From Maribacter sp. HTCC2170 (lineage in GTDB: Bacteria > Bacteroidota > Bacteroidia > Flavobacteriales > Flavobacteriaceae), in contig NC_014472.1 of assembly GCF_000153165.2 (NCBI RefSeq), positions 2,662,001 through 2,726,000 of the forward strand: a stretch of 64,000 nt of DNA, given 5' to 3'. Under the pieces are notes generated by a model, which saw only the letters and a program-made list of their open reading frames with translations, was not told where the DNA came from and searched no databases. Below are positions 37,692 through 47,349 of this stretch, piece by piece; within the stretch, counting starts at the first letter, position 1; the number at the start of each line of letters is the position of its first letter. The translations under genes were made by a program, and so were the position numbers.

Positions 37692-38879
37692 TTAGAGTTT
37701 TAATGTGAATCCTTTCTTTTGCAACCACCCTGTAAAAACCACTACCAAAAGGGCAAAACAAAAAGAACCAACAAGTCCTATTGTCCCATCATTCAAAAAT
37801 TCAGGTAATTCAATACCGGTTAAATTTCGAATGGGGTAGGAGAAGTACGGAATCAAATAGCAGGTTAGGGTTGCCGTACCTGCGGGAACAATGACTTTTG
37901 CCCAAGAACTCTGTTTTTTGATATCGATGAGGTAATAAAGAACAACGAATGACAAAAAACCAATTCCGGTACAGACCATAAGCCAAGAAGGAGTTCCCGG
38001 CACTTTAGATATTCCCCAAAAATGCCTAGTAAGTAAACCAGTTGCAATATTTAATATTCCTAAAACAGAAAGTATCGACAATGCCTTTGCCATGCTTTCT
38101 TTGGAGACTTTTTGAAAAATGAGTGAAGCAATGATTCCTGCCGTTGTAAATGCAGGTATTGTTCCAGAATACCAAGTAGAAAAATAAGAGAATGAAGAAG
38201 GAATGTTATTTAAATAACCCGTGACAGCTGCAACCGATAAAATATTGAATATCAGCCACATAAATACTAGTAACATTAAATTTTCTTTAGTGAAAAGATA
38301 CGCTATGGCATTAATTGAATAAGCCCAACCAATTAATCCAAGTATACCCCACCATTGAGGACTCATCATTTCTTCACCATCGGATCCGCCTTTGTACAAA
38401 AAAGCAAGCCCAATTAAAATAATCCAGCCTAACATTTGAAGATAATTATGCCATTTTCGAGGAATAGGGCTTTTTTTCCATAACATCCATATAAGTGAAA
38501 CCCCTATGGCCATTATCAAGCACCATAACCATTTTCCCAACCCTAAAACTTCATGATGGGTTTCATAGTTGACCATAAACACGCCTATGATCAATAAAGA
38601 AATTGACCTAATTACGATATGTTTGAACATGATAGACCTAGGTTCGCCCTTGGCCATTCTATTATTAATGGCGAATGGAATACTTAGGCCTACAATAAAG
38701 AGAAAAAGGGGAAAGATTATATCTGAAAACCCGAGGTAATCTTCATTGGGTTTAGCATGAGTAAGCCATTTAGGAACCTGGGTCAGCGTCCAAAAATCGT
38801 TCACCCAAATCATCAATAGCATGGTGAGCGCACGTAAAACATCAATTGATGCTATACGCAAGGTTTTTGATTTCTCCAT
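37692..38879 (-). CDS. Multi-pass membrane acyltransferase, DUF5009/heparan-glucosaminide N-acetyltransferase-like
   Basis: 395 residues with about ten to eleven membrane helices. The start RIASIDVLRALTMLLMIWVND and GFSDIIFPLFLFIVGLSIPFAI resemble the bacterial homologues of heparan-alpha-glucosaminide N-acetyltransferase (DUF5009/YeiB-like group). These proteins are thought to transfer acyl groups across the membrane to sugars, but bacterial members are mostly uncharacterised. The gene starts 3 bases after the GDSL hydrolase gene on the same strand, so the two form a pair, possibly adding and removing acyl groups on sugars. This last point is inference. Confidence 0.75.
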   Translation of the reverse strand: MEKSKTLRIASIDVLRALTMLLMIWVNDFWTLTQVPKWLTHAKPNEDYLGFSDIIFPLFLFIVGLSIPFAINNRMAKGEPRSIMFKHIVIRSISLLIIGVFMVNYETHHEVLGLGKWLWCLIMAIGVSLIWMLWKKSPIPRKWHNYLQMLGWIILIGLAFLYKGGSDGEEMMSPQWWGILGLIGWAYSINAIAYLFTKENLMLLVFMWLIFNILSVAAVTGYLNNIPSSFSYFSTWYSGTIPAFTTAGIIASLIFQKVSKESMAKALSILSVLGILNIATGLLTRHFWGISKVPGTPSWLMVCTGIGFLSFVVLYYLIDIKKQSSWAKVIVPAGTATLTCYLIPYFSYPIRNLTGIELPEFLNDGTIGLVGSFCFALLVVVFTGWLQKKGFTLKL

Positions 38880-38882
38880 AAA

Positions 38883-39557
38883 TTAATTCTCTAATGCTTT
38901 GGCAATAGCCATTTCGGCAAGTGGAGCCATAACTTCATAGCCTAGTCTTGTTGGATGGACTTCATCTTCAGCGTATTTTTTGGGTAAACCATTTCGCTCA
39001 TCCGCCATTGATGAAAAATAATCAAGATATATATGCCCATTGGTTGAGGCATAATCTTTCAACATCTTATTCAGGGATATTATTTTATTGGCAGGTTCAA
39101 GCCCAGGTTTCCAGGGATAATCGTATGCCGGCAGGGTAGAAGAGAGTACGACCTTGATATCATTACCTTTTGCAAGCTCAGCCATTGATTTTATATTGTC
39201 GGCAATCATTTCCAGTGTCGAAGGACCTGTGTTTCCAGCAATATCATTGGTACCGGCTAGAATTACCACAACTTTGGGTTGAAGGGCTATTACATCTTGC
39301 CTAAAACGCACAAGCATCTGAGGTGTGGTTTGACCTCCGATTCCACGGTTGATATAAGGTTTGTTTTCAAAGTATTCGGGCATGGAATGTAACCAACCTA
39401 TTGTAATTGAGTTTCCCATAAAAACTACTCGGTTCTCGTTTTCGTTAGGTGGCGCAATTTTCTCATTGGCAGCTCTAAAATGTTCTAAATTGGCCCAGTC
39501 CTGGGCATTGGTAATTCCTATCATGAAAAGGAAAATAATTAAAATTTTGAATTTCAT
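38883..39557 (-). CDS. SGNH/GDSL-family hydrolase, exported
   Basis: 224 residues with a signal peptide (MKFKILIIFLFMIGITNAQ). The four SGNH blocks are present: catalytic Ser50 in FMGNSITIGW (GNS in place of GDS), the Gly of RGIGGQTT, the Asn of LAGTNDIAG, and Asp/His in DEVHPTRLGY. Such enzymes remove acetyl or other acyl groups from carbohydrates or lipids in the periplasm. It is followed within 3 bases by the membrane acyltransferase gene, and lies at the edge of the uronate/sulfatase region, which supports a carbohydrate esterase role, by inference. Confidence 0.88.
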   Translation of the reverse strand: MKFKILIIFLFMIGITNAQDWANLEHFRAANEKIAPPNENENRVVFMGNSITIGWLHSMPEYFENKPYINRGIGGQTTPQMLVRFRQDVIALQPKVVVILAGTNDIAGNTGPSTLEMIADNIKSMAELAKGNDIKVVLSSTLPAYDYPWKPGLEPANKIISLNKMLKDYASTNGHIYLDYFSSMADERNGLPKKYAEDEVHPTRLGYEVMAPLAEMAIAKALEN

Positions 39558-39639
39558 TGAGTCAGTTTTCTAATATAAATGGTCTGCGTGATGAGTAAAT
39601 AAAGATAATGAAATATGTTACTTTAAGAAATATTGGCAA

Positions 39640-39670
39640 ACAAAAAGCCCTGACCATATGGTCAGGGCTT
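39640..39670 (-). terminator. Intrinsic terminator of the unknown lipoprotein gene
   Basis: A perfect 26-base palindrome at 39645-39670 (arm AAGCCCTGACCAT) is followed, on the minus strand, by a T-run. It ends the transcript of the gene starting at 40540. Confidence 0.8.
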
Positions 39671-39691
39671 CAACACTAATATATAAAAAGA

Positions 39692-40540
39692 TTACTCACA
39701 TTCAATATCTTCACCATCGGTGTCCCAGCAATGCCAAAGTTCATCTTCGAAGTGGGAAGGAGCCATTACTCGACCATTATACATGCTACTGTTCCATTCA
39801 ATACTAACATCTACAAAATCTTCCATTTGTAAATCATACACATGAAGGTCATAGAAAACATCATAATCACCTTCTTGTAAACCGTATTCCAAATAACTGT
39901 CTTTAAAAGTATCGGCTATACCATCGTCATTCATTTCACGTACCCAAGTATATTTTATACTGCCTATTTCTTCATTTTCTATACTCCATTCAATATCTAT
40001 CATACGATTTGGTCGTTCATGACTTTGGTACAATGTCCATGCTCCACTTTTACCATCAAGATCTGAGACCCCTGAAAACCATAGGAATTCATCAAAAGAG
40101 CCAACTCCAGCTTTGGTCACATACATTTTCCAGACAACCTCGTCGGTCATCAATTCACCAGTGAGCCTTGCTGTATATTCGCTTGTAAATCCATCAACAG
40201 TATACTCCCATTGCCAAGTATTTTCTCCTAGAAACTCTGCTTTATGTTTAAACGCGCTACTAAAAGAGGCTACGGGTACCGCCAAATTTGTAAAAAGGGC
40301 AGTGTTCCAAATTCCAACAACCAATCGTGGATACAGCCAATTTCCACCAACTTTGGCTGTCGAAGCTTGTTTGCCGGATGCCGAATCATCGAGAAAATTG
40401 CCTAAATCAATGGCCATAGATTCAAATGGGGGTAATTGTAAGGCTTCGTTCTGTAAATCATCGTTATCATCAGACTTGTTGCATGAAACAGCAAATACTA
40501 ACGTAAGAGCCAATAGTGCATAAATAATTTTAGTTTTCAT
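39692..40540 (-). CDS. Lipoprotein of unknown function
   Basis: 282 residues, family not recognised. The signal ends AVSCNKSDD with lipidated Cys20 and acidic residues after it, a pattern linked in Flavobacteriaceae to surface export of lipoproteins. The rest is rich in aromatic residues and beta-strand-like segments (TWQWEYTVDGFTSEYTARLTG, IKYTWVREMND) and contains no cysteines apart from the lipid anchor and two near the end (LWHCWDTDGEDIECE). It stands alone between two terminators, so it is probably monocistronic. A lipocalin-like or jelly-roll fold is possible, but this is a guess from the strand pattern. Confidence 0.75.
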   Translation of the reverse strand: MKTKIIYALLALTLVFAVSCNKSDDNDDLQNEALQLPPFESMAIDLGNFLDDSASGKQASTAKVGGNWLYPRLVVGIWNTALFTNLAVPVASFSSAFKHKAEFLGENTWQWEYTVDGFTSEYTARLTGELMTDEVVWKMYVTKAGVGSFDEFLWFSGVSDLDGKSGAWTLYQSHERPNRMIDIEWSIENEEIGSIKYTWVREMNDDGIADTFKDSYLEYGLQEGDYDVFYDLHVYDLQMEDFVDVSIEWNSSMYNGRVMAPSHFEDELWHCWDTDGEDIECE

Positions 40541-40712
40541 AACGTTTGGGATTTATACTTAATATCCTCTATAACGAAAACTTGTCATCGAAATTGCACT
40601 TTTACAGGTGTTTTTTAGTTAAAAAAATGGTCCAAAAGTTGCATGATACTTCAGGAATAAAAGGGGTTATCCTGCGAACGGTGTATTTGTGTTACAGCCG
40701 GGTTTATTGAAT

Positions 40713-40754
40713 AAAAAAAGCAGAAGAGACAAAAAAAATGTCTTCTGCTTTTTT
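40713..40754 (-). terminator. Intrinsic terminator of the S10 peptidase gene
   Basis: Stem GCAGAAGA.GAC against GTCTTCTGC with a 2-base bulge and an A-rich loop, flanked by A on the left (T-run on the minus strand) and T on the right, so it could work in both directions. Confidence 0.7.
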
Positions 40755-40826
40755 ATAGGCCGGTACCTATTCTGTTGCTAGAATCTGTGTATAAGCCTTA
40801 ATTCTAATCTACAATTCTATTATAAG

Positions 40827-42311
40827 TTAATATTTGGCACTTTTGCCACCCGATGTAGTTCTTTTGATAAACTCCCGAATATCATTGTTGGCATTTTTAA
40901 GATCCTCGCGACGCAAGTACATCATATGCCCACTTCGATATCCTTTAAAGTCAAAACGATCTTTCATTTTTCCACTAGGGTCAACTTGCCACATGGTATA
41001 TTTTGCATTAAAATATGTAGTGGCGCCATCATAATAACCGGATTGAACCAAAACATTCAAATATGGATTTTGCGCCATGGCTTGTCGCAGATTATCGCGA
41101 GTATCGTCATTTTCATTGTTCCATGGACGAACAGGACCGAACATATTGTATTTGATATCAGTCTTGAATTTCAATTCTTCTTGCAAATAATAATTTATGG
41201 CTGGTGTAAAACTATGTAGCCAAGAGGTAAGTTCGGCACTATAATCTGGCCTTGAACCAAACTGCTGCCGATCAATACCCAAATATCTGGAATCAAGTCT
41301 TCCTATATTGAATCCTTTATCTTTTAACAGGTTCTTCCAGAAATACCCTGTGGGTACCACAAGATTATGATCAAGTATTTCTTTTTCTGAAAGCCCTGAA
41401 TAATGAGCCATTTTTTTGGCAACGGAATTTTTCTCTGTTTCACCAATGAAACCACCTTTTGCAATGGCAGGGATCAATGTATTTATGGTATAGTCCTCTG
41501 CTTCAGGTAGAATTTCCAGTAAATCCTTGTTTTGAAGCGCAGTCGGTAATGCCTTATGATGCCAAGCAGCGGCCGTGTAATAAGGTAAATTCATTGCGTC
41601 GGAAACTGGCCCACCCGTTCTAATGACTTTATAATCGGCAGGAGAAACCATAATTACTCCATTCAAATACATCCATTGTTGATTCTGTAATGCCAAAGAA
41701 AGCCCCATTACCCTAGTGCCTCCATAGCTTTCCCCAATAATATATTTAGGTGAGCGCCATCTATTGTTTCTAGTAACAAAAGTGTTCAGCCATTCTGCCA
41801 AATATTTGATATCTGCATTAATCCCAAAGAATTTGTCCCGGTCAACATCTTTCCCTGTTGCCGGTATAGTACGTGAATAGCCTGTATTCGCCGGGTTTAC
41901 ATAAACAATATCTGTCACATCCAATACAGAATACGGATTGTGTTTAACCCCATAAGGTTGTACAGGGTACCCTTCATCATCAATCTTCAAAATTCTAGGG
42001 CCAGTATAAGCCAAATGCATCCAAACTGAACCAGAACCTGGGCCTCCGTTAAAAGAAATCAATAAAGGTCTTGAAGCGCGATCTTTGACGTTGTTTCTAG
42101 TGTAATAGGTATAATGTAATGATGCAATCGGTTTTCCTTCATCGTCCCAGACTGGTTGTGTGCCTGTTTTGGCAGTATAATTTACAGATGTTCCATTAAT
42201 AGTTACATTGTGCTGCGTTGTTATAACCGTGTCTATCGGTAATTTACGTTCTTGTGCCGTTGAGATTAAAAAGCCTATAAGAAGGCATAAAGTAAGTAGT
42301 GCTTTTTTCAT
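40827..42311 (-). CDS. S10-family serine carboxypeptidase, exported
   Basis: 494 residues with a signal peptide ending STAQ. The serine carboxypeptidase features are present: oxyanion stretch FNGGPGSGS (about 87-95), catalytic Ser195 in IGESYGGTR, and catalytic His in GYRSGHMMY near the end; the Asp is probably in VLVQSGYYDG. It removes C-terminal amino acids from peptides in the periplasm. In Bacteroidota such S10 proteins are common as single genes. Flanked by its own terminator, it appears to be transcribed alone. Confidence 0.92.
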   Translation of the reverse strand: MKKALLTLCLLIGFLISTAQERKLPIDTVITTQHNVTINGTSVNYTAKTGTQPVWDDEGKPIASLHYTYYTRNNVKDRASRPLLISFNGGPGSGSVWMHLAYTGPRILKIDDEGYPVQPYGVKHNPYSVLDVTDIVYVNPANTGYSRTIPATGKDVDRDKFFGINADIKYLAEWLNTFVTRNNRWRSPKYIIGESYGGTRVMGLSLALQNQQWMYLNGVIMVSPADYKVIRTGGPVSDAMNLPYYTAAAWHHKALPTALQNKDLLEILPEAEDYTINTLIPAIAKGGFIGETEKNSVAKKMAHYSGLSEKEILDHNLVVPTGYFWKNLLKDKGFNIGRLDSRYLGIDRQQFGSRPDYSAELTSWLHSFTPAINYYLQEELKFKTDIKYNMFGPVRPWNNENDDTRDNLRQAMAQNPYLNVLVQSGYYDGATTYFNAKYTMWQVDPSGKMKDRFDFKGYRSGHMMYLRREDLKNANNDIREFIKRTTSGGKSAKY

Positions 42312-42382
42312 TTTCAGGTTGATTTTGTAGAAGATTAAATGTAGCGAATTTGATTGATGCTGAAAAATTTTACCTCCTGAAA

Positions 42383-43147
42383 TTAAAACTTCTCAAAAAC
42401 ACCAAGGCCAAATAGGGCAAAGTCATATTTTACGGGGTCTTGAGGGTCAAGTTGACGTAACGAGGCATCTAGTTCCGCCAAAGCTTTGGCGTCGTTTTGT
42501 TTTCTTTTTAAGAGTTTGAGTTTGCGTGCGACATTTCCCGAATGTACATCTAAAGGGCAGGACAATTGAGAGGGTGAAATCGTCTTCCATAGGCCAAAGT
42601 CAACTCCAGTTGAATTGTTTCTAACCATCCAACGTAAAAACATATTAATCCGCTTTGCCGCGGATCCCTTCAATGGATCAGAGATATGTTTTGTTGTTCT
42701 TTGCGGATGAGGTATTTCAAAAAATACTTTTTTATATTCTGAAATTGAACCCTGTACCGAATTTGGCTGGGCATTTTTTGAAAAAACGGCCTCGAGCCCA
42801 TTATGGTAAGAATAAATGTTTTGTAATGATTTGATAAAATAGGAGAGATCTTCACTATTGAATGTCCTATGAACGAATCCGTCAAAAACACCTAAGTCAT
42901 TGTCAGTGTGGTTCTTAACAAAGTCATAAGGAGAGAAATCCAATAATTGCATCATTTTATTGGCATTCTTGATAATACTTTTTCTATTGCCCCAAGCTAT
43001 GGTTGCGGTTAAAAATGCGCTTATTTCAATATCCTCTTTCTTGGTAAATCTATGTGGAATCTGAATTGGGTCGCTTTCTAAAAACTGGGGTCTGTTGTAT
43101 TGGATTACCTTCGCATCTAAAAACTCCTTGAGTTCTGCTTGATTCAT
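42383..43147 (-). CDS. DUF2400/TIGR02757-type conserved protein
   Basis: 254 residues. I recognise the family as the conserved DUF2400 group from stretches such as [48 protein letters not shown] and [14 protein letters not shown]. The LDVH motif and all-helical nature recall the helix-hairpin-helix DNA glycosylase fold, but the activity is not established. The start codon overlaps the stop of the LolD-like ATPase gene by 4 bases (ATGA), so the two are translationally coupled; the functional link is unclear. Confidence 0.82.
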   Translation of the reverse strand: MNQAELKEFLDAKVIQYNRPQFLESDPIQIPHRFTKKEDIEISAFLTATIAWGNRKSIIKNANKMMQLLDFSPYDFVKNHTDNDLGVFDGFVHRTFNSEDLSYFIKSLQNIYSYHNGLEAVFSKNAQPNSVQGSISEYKKVFFEIPHPQRTTKHISDPLKGSAAKRINMFLRWMVRNNSTGVDFGLWKTISPSQLSCPLDVHSGNVARKLKLLKRKQNDAKALAELDASLRQLDPQDPVKYDFALFGLGVFEKF

Positions 43148-43851
43148 AGTAATGGCCTACTCGTATAATCTTCCCATTCTATACCTTCAGAATCTGTAAT
43201 TAGACCATCGACCATTGTAAGCTTCCTATCTGCAAGATCTGCTAATTGTCTGTTGTGCGTAACAATCACAAATGTTTGCCCAAATTTATCCCGCAATTCA
43301 AAAAAGAGCTTATGAAGATTATCAGCACTTTCAGAATCCAAATTACCACTTGGTTCATCTGCAAAAATAATCGAGGGATTATTGATTAATGAGCGCGCAA
43401 CGGCCACCCTTTGTTGTTCTCCTCCCGAGAGCTCGCTCGGCTTATGGTGAATACGATGGGTAAGACCTAAAAATTCCAGTAACTCCTTTGCTTTTTTCTC
43501 AACTTCGTTTTTAGGTGTTTTTTTTATAAAGGCAGGAATACAAACGTTTTCCAGAGCTGTGAATTCAGGAAGAAGTTGATGAAACTGGAAAATAAAACCT
43601 ATATGTTCATTTCTGAATTTTGCAAGGTCTTTATCGGAGAGGTCCGTTACTTCAATATCATTGATAAGCAATCTGCTGTCGACCTTGTTACTTTGAACAT
43701 CCAAAGTTCCAAGAATCTGTAAAAGTGTTGTTTTTCCAGCTCCGGAGGCTCCTACAATAGAAACTACTTCCCCCTTTTTCACATGAATATCAACTCCCTT
43801 AAGAACCTGTAATTCACCGTAAAATTTCTGGATATTGGTTGCTTGGATCAT
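43144..43851 (-). CDS. lolD: ABC transporter ATPase, LolD/MacB type
   Basis: 235 residues. Walker A GASGAGKT (34-41), Q-loop [16 protein letters not shown], signature [15 protein letters not shown], Walker [15 protein letters not shown] and the H-loop VTHN are all present. The Q-loop and the Pro-Ser-Gly-Asn-Leu-Asp form are typical of LolD, FtsE and MacB ATPases. LolD drives lipoprotein release from the inner membrane; no LolC/E-type membrane partner lies next to it, which is common in Bacteroidota. The assignment within the LolD/MacB group is likely but not certain. Confidence 0.85.
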   Translation of the reverse strand: MIQATNIQKFYGELQVLKGVDIHVKKGEVVSIVGASGAGKTTLLQILGTLDVQSNKVDSRLLINDIEVTDLSDKDLAKFRNEHIGFIFQFHQLLPEFTALENVCIPAFIKKTPKNEVEKKAKELLEFLGLTHRIHHKPSELSGGEQQRVAVARSLINNPSIIFADEPSGNLDSESADNLHKLFFELRDKFGQTFVIVTHNRQLADLADRKLTMVDGLITDSEGIEWEDYTSRPLL

Positions 43852-43909
43852 TTAAACCTTTTTTAGCAGCATGAAAATTAGTCATTACTAAAGACATACC
43901 AAAACAACA

Positions 43910-43940
43910 TTGTGTTTATCAAGAATGGATTGTAGATTTG
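43910..43940 (+). promoter_or_regulatory. Promoter of folE
   Basis: TTG at 43910-43912, a 20-base spacer, and a perfect -7 box TAGATTTG at 43933-43940. The leader to the ATG at 44041 would be about 95 bases. Confidence 0.6.
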
Positions 43941-44040
43941 TTTTACTTATTTAAACCTTAAATTGTGAAGATGTAATTTTCTTAAACGATTGTAGACTTA
44001 CTTTAGAGTCGAAAAAATACATCAGAAAACAAGAAACTAA

Positions 44041-44640
44041 ATGAAATCATATAAAAGTTTAGAGGAATACAATTTGGAAATAACAAACGATGTTAAAGAC
44101 AGGTATTCAAAAATTATTGAAGAAATAGGGGAAGATGTTTCACGTGAAGGTTTGGTGAAAACTCCTGAACGTGCTGCAAAAGCAATGCTTTTCCTTACCC
44201 AAGGTTATCAACAAGACGCTGCCGAAATTTTGAAAAGTGCGATGTTTCAAGAATCTTACAATGAAATGGTCATTGTAAAGGATATTGAGCTGTATTCGCT
44301 TTGTGAGCACCACATGCTTCCCTTTTTTGGAAAAGCGCATATAGCTTACATTCCTAACGGGCAGATTGTTGGATTAAGCAAATTACCCAGAATTGTTGAT
44401 GTTTTTGCTCGAAGGTTACAGGTACAAGAACGATTGACTGAGCAGATATTGGATTGTATAAATGATACCTTAAAACCACAAGGTGTTGCAGTTGTTATTG
44501 AAGCTGCGCATATGTGTATGATGATGCGAGGAGTTCAGAAACAGAATTCTGTAACTACAACTTCGGGATTTAGGGGTAATTTTGAAAAGGAGGAAACAAG
44601 AAATGAATTTTTGAAATTGATAAGTTCCAGTCTGTCCTAA
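44041..44640 (+). CDS. folE: GTP cyclohydrolase I
   Basis: 199 residues, typical of FolE. The zinc ligands are Cys88 and His91 ([15 protein letters not shown]) and Cys159 ([10 protein letters not shown]). [22 protein letters not shown] and [15 protein letters not shown] are family signatures. It opens GTP to 7,8-dihydroneopterin triphosphate, the first step to tetrahydrofolate, in the cytoplasm. It has its own promoter, and the small membrane protein gene follows 69 bases downstream. Confidence 0.97.
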   Translation: MKSYKSLEEYNLEITNDVKDRYSKIIEEIGEDVSREGLVKTPERAAKAMLFLTQGYQQDAAEILKSAMFQESYNEMVIVKDIELYSLCEHHMLPFFGKAHIAYIPNGQIVGLSKLPRIVDVFARRLQVQERLTEQILDCINDTLKPQGVAVVIEAAHMCMMMRGVQKQNSVTTTSGFRGNFEKEETRNEFLKLISSSLS

Positions 44641-44709
44641 GAAGCTTTGTTTTTACCACTAAACTGGCATCTTTGTTGTAGTGCTTAAGTTGAATTCATA
44701 AATTTAAAT

Positions 44710-45021
44710 ATGTCAAAAAACAAAGATAAGAAGTACCAAACCCTTTTATTGGGGTTATTGTTCGACGGTATTGGAATGCTTTCATTCGTTGTACCCCTTA
44801 TTGGTGACTTTGCCGATGTTATATGGGCGCCTTTAGCGGGTTGGCTAATGACACAACTGTATAAAGGAAAAGTAGGTCAGGCAGCTGGGGTATTCACTTT
44901 TATTGAAGAAATTATACCTGGTTTAGATGTTGTTCCCACCTTTACAATTATGTGGATATATACGTATGTATTAAAAGGAAAAAAGAAAAAAGGGAGAATT
45001 ATTGAGGTCGATACGGATTGA
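44710..45021 (+). CDS. Small conserved-looking membrane protein, unknown
   Basis: 103 residues, no function recognised. Two or three hydrophobic segments (LLLGLLFDGIGMLSFVVPLIGDF; GVFTFIEEIIPGLDVVPTFTIMWIYTYVL) and a basic C-terminal tail (KGKKKKGR) suggest an inner-membrane protein with its tail in the cytoplasm. ATG start in good context after an AT-rich spacer. It follows folE on the same strand; no functional link is evident. It converges on the TonB receptor gene with a 28-base gap. Confidence 0.7.
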   Translation: MSKNKDKKYQTLLLGLLFDGIGMLSFVVPLIGDFADVIWAPLAGWLMTQLYKGKVGQAAGVFTFIEEIIPGLDVVPTFTIMWIYTYVLKGKKKKGRIIEVDTD

Positions 45022-45049
45022 TCGACCCCAATACAATTTAAAATGTCTA

Positions 45050-47302
45050 TTACAGATTTACTGTAACTCCCAAAGATATATTCCTTCCAATGTTATTTAT
45101 TCCATCTACCTTTAATCTAGATAAATGAGACACATAACTTTTATCAAGAATATTGTTACCACTTAGGCGTACTTCACACAAGGTTTTGTTAATTGAAAAG
45201 TTACCTCCAAAACCAATATTCAATAGGCTATACCCATCAGTCGCTGATTCAAATTCACCTGTCTTGTTCTGGTCAAATACAGATTTCAATGTGATAAAAG
45301 CATATTTATTCTTTACTCTGGTTGTGCTTGAATTTGATTCAAACCTCAATGTATTTGATAAACTGTTCGCAGGAATCAAAGGTAAATTATCACCTGTTTT
45401 CTTTTTTCCCACAACCATTTCGAAACTACTTTCATAATGTAACCAGTCTAGAGGGTGTGGATGAATATGAAAACCCATTTCACCGCCATATAATTCAGCA
45501 TTTTCCTGAGTATATTCAAATACATCTTCTTCTTCCAGAACTGTCCCGTTTGGTTGAATAAAAATATAATCGTTGATAGAATTATAGAAGCCGTTGATGA
45601 AAAACTCGACATGCTCATTGCTGTATTCTAATGATATATCCGTTTGGATATTTTTTTCATGGGTTAAATCGCTGTTACCCAATTCGTATCTATTGGTTCC
45701 TTCATGAGTACCATTTGAGGTTAATTCCGCTAAGTTTGGAGCTCTAAATCCTGTGGCGAAATTTACCCGAGAAATAACATGTTCCAGTACATTGAATTTG
45801 TATCCAATTGCAGCATTGAAGCTGTTGAAATCAAGGTTCAAGTTTTCAAAAGCCCCATCACCAGTTGCTTCTGTGTCTAGATTTCTACGATCATACCTTA
45901 AACCTAATTGTAGTCCGCTTTCATCTTTAAAATGAATATGCGAGGTAAGTAATACGCCAATATCATTGGTGCTGGCATCAGGAATAAGCATTTCTTCCCC
46001 GAAGTTCTCATTTTTCTGATTCATTCCTTGGATACCAACTATAGTTTCTAAATTATCCCATTTAGGTAAATGGTATTGTATACTATAACTCAATGTTGAA
46101 AGGTTCATATGAAGGGCAGGTCCTTCCTCTTCATGCCCTTCTTCCTCTTCTTCCTCTTCTTCCTCATGATGGTGTTCTTCAAATTCTTTTCGCTTATTGA
46201 AAGTGTACCCTATTGTGGTTTCAATCAAAGAGTTTTCCAAAAAGAATTTACTCTTGGAACTTAACATATGATTACTTATTTCCTGAAATGGCATTGCCAG
46301 CGTTCTGGTTTTTGTTTGAGTACCCATTTCTTCAGGAATACCTAATTTGGAATAATTAAGATTATACCTTAATTCAGAAGTAACGTTGGTTGTCTGATAA
46401 CCAACACCCGTTTTCAGGTCATTTTCTCTAAACCTTGAATTTGTCAATCTTGAACCATCTCCTGTTTTATAATCAACATGTGAGGTATGACCACCACGTA
46501 CTAAAAACTTAAAATGCTCGGAAGAGGTCGCAAGTCCTGCATTAATACCAACACCTTCGGTATTTGTATAATAGTTCATGTTCACATCACCTTTTGTTTC
46601 ATTAGGCAATGCGAATTTTTCAGGATTAAAATAAAGTACACCACCCATGGCATCTGAACCATAGAGTAGGGAAGCGGGCCCCTTAATAACTTCCACATTA
46701 TCAATACCGGCTTCATTTAAACCTAAACCATGTTCATCACCGTATTGTTGGTTTTCCATTCTTATTCCTTGAGAGTATACCAATACTCTATTGGCACTTA
46801 AACCCCTAATTACCGGTTTACCTATACCTACACCTGTCGAAATAGTTTCTACTCCAGCTATTTTGGTTATTCCATCTGATAAGGTTATGGCACCATTGGA
46901 TTTAAGCTCTTTAAGGTTCGCGCGTTCAACTTTCATTACGTTTTCACTCTGTAATTTGTGAAAAGGGGTAGATACGATTACCTCTTCCATTTCTATTGCA
47001 CTTGGCAACATGCTTATGTTCAGGGTTTTTTCTTCTTGATTATTTAGATTTACATGGATTGATTGCGTTTCGAACCCAATAGATGAGATAATTAATTCGA
47101 AATCTCCATTTGGAATAGACCTGAATATAAAATAACCAGCTGAATCAGTGGTAGTTCCTTTTTCTAGCTCAGGAAAATATAGGGCTACTTGTTCTAAAGG
47201 TTCTTTTTGTTCGGTACTAGTAACGGTACCAGAAATACTGTTTTGTGCAAAGCCCATATGCAATGGCAATGCAATCATTATGAATAACAATAGTTGCTTC
47301 AT
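45050..47302 (-). CDS. TonB-dependent outer-membrane receptor with His/Glu-rich loop, probable metal (zinc) uptake
   Basis: 750 residues. Signal peptide ends GFAQ, then a carboxypeptidase-regulatory-like domain (ISGTVTSTEQKEPLEQVALYFPELEKGT), the plug (GVGIGKPVIRGLSANRVLVYSQGIRMENQQ, VEVIKGPASLLYGSDAMGGV) and a 22-strand barrel ending ISLGVTVNL, the C-terminal aromatic/hydrophobic rule being met by L. An extracellular loop at about 374-397 is a run of His and Glu (HHHEEEEEEEE...HEEE). ZnuD-like zinc receptors have comparable His-rich loops, so metal uptake is likely. A small Cys/His protein gene lies just upstream. Confidence 0.88.
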   Translation of the reverse strand: MKQLLLFIMIALPLHMGFAQNSISGTVTSTEQKEPLEQVALYFPELEKGTTTDSAGYFIFRSIPNGDFELIISSIGFETQSIHVNLNNQEEKTLNISMLPSAIEMEEVIVSTPFHKLQSENVMKVERANLKELKSNGAITLSDGITKIAGVETISTGVGIGKPVIRGLSANRVLVYSQGIRMENQQYGDEHGLGLNEAGIDNVEVIKGPASLLYGSDAMGGVLYFNPEKFALPNETKGDVNMNYYTNTEGVGINAGLATSSEHFKFLVRGGHTSHVDYKTGDGSRLTNSRFRENDLKTGVGYQTTNVTSELRYNLNYSKLGIPEEMGTQTKTRTLAMPFQEISNHMLSSKSKFFLENSLIETTIGYTFNKRKEFEEHHHEEEEEEEEEGHEEEGPALHMNLSTLSYSIQYHLPKWDNLETIVGIQGMNQKNENFGEEMLIPDASTNDIGVLLTSHIHFKDESGLQLGLRYDRRNLDTEATGDGAFENLNLDFNSFNAAIGYKFNVLEHVISRVNFATGFRAPNLAELTSNGTHEGTNRYELGNSDLTHEKNIQTDISLEYSNEHVEFFINGFYNSINDYIFIQPNGTVLEEEDVFEYTQENAELYGGEMGFHIHPHPLDWLHYESSFEMVVGKKKTGDNLPLIPANSLSNTLRFESNSSTTRVKNKYAFITLKSVFDQNKTGEFESATDGYSLLNIGFGGNFSINKTLCEVRLSGNNILDKSYVSHLSRLKVDGINNIGRNISLGVTVNL
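46139..46176. repeat. Short imperfect tandem repeat inside the TonB receptor gene
   Basis: About three copies of a 9-base unit (CTTCTTCCT-like on the plus strand) encode the Glu run of the acidic loop. Because the unit is a multiple of three, slippage would change loop length without shifting the frame. Confidence 0.6.
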
Positions 47303-47349
47303 TCTAATAAGATTAATGTTAATGTAAAAATTAATTAAAGCGGAATAAT

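Noticed and set aside
39400-39420. GNS instead of GDS in the SGNH hydrolase taken as an inactivating change
   Set aside because: The catalytic Ser and the other three blocks are intact, and GNS variants are common in this family.
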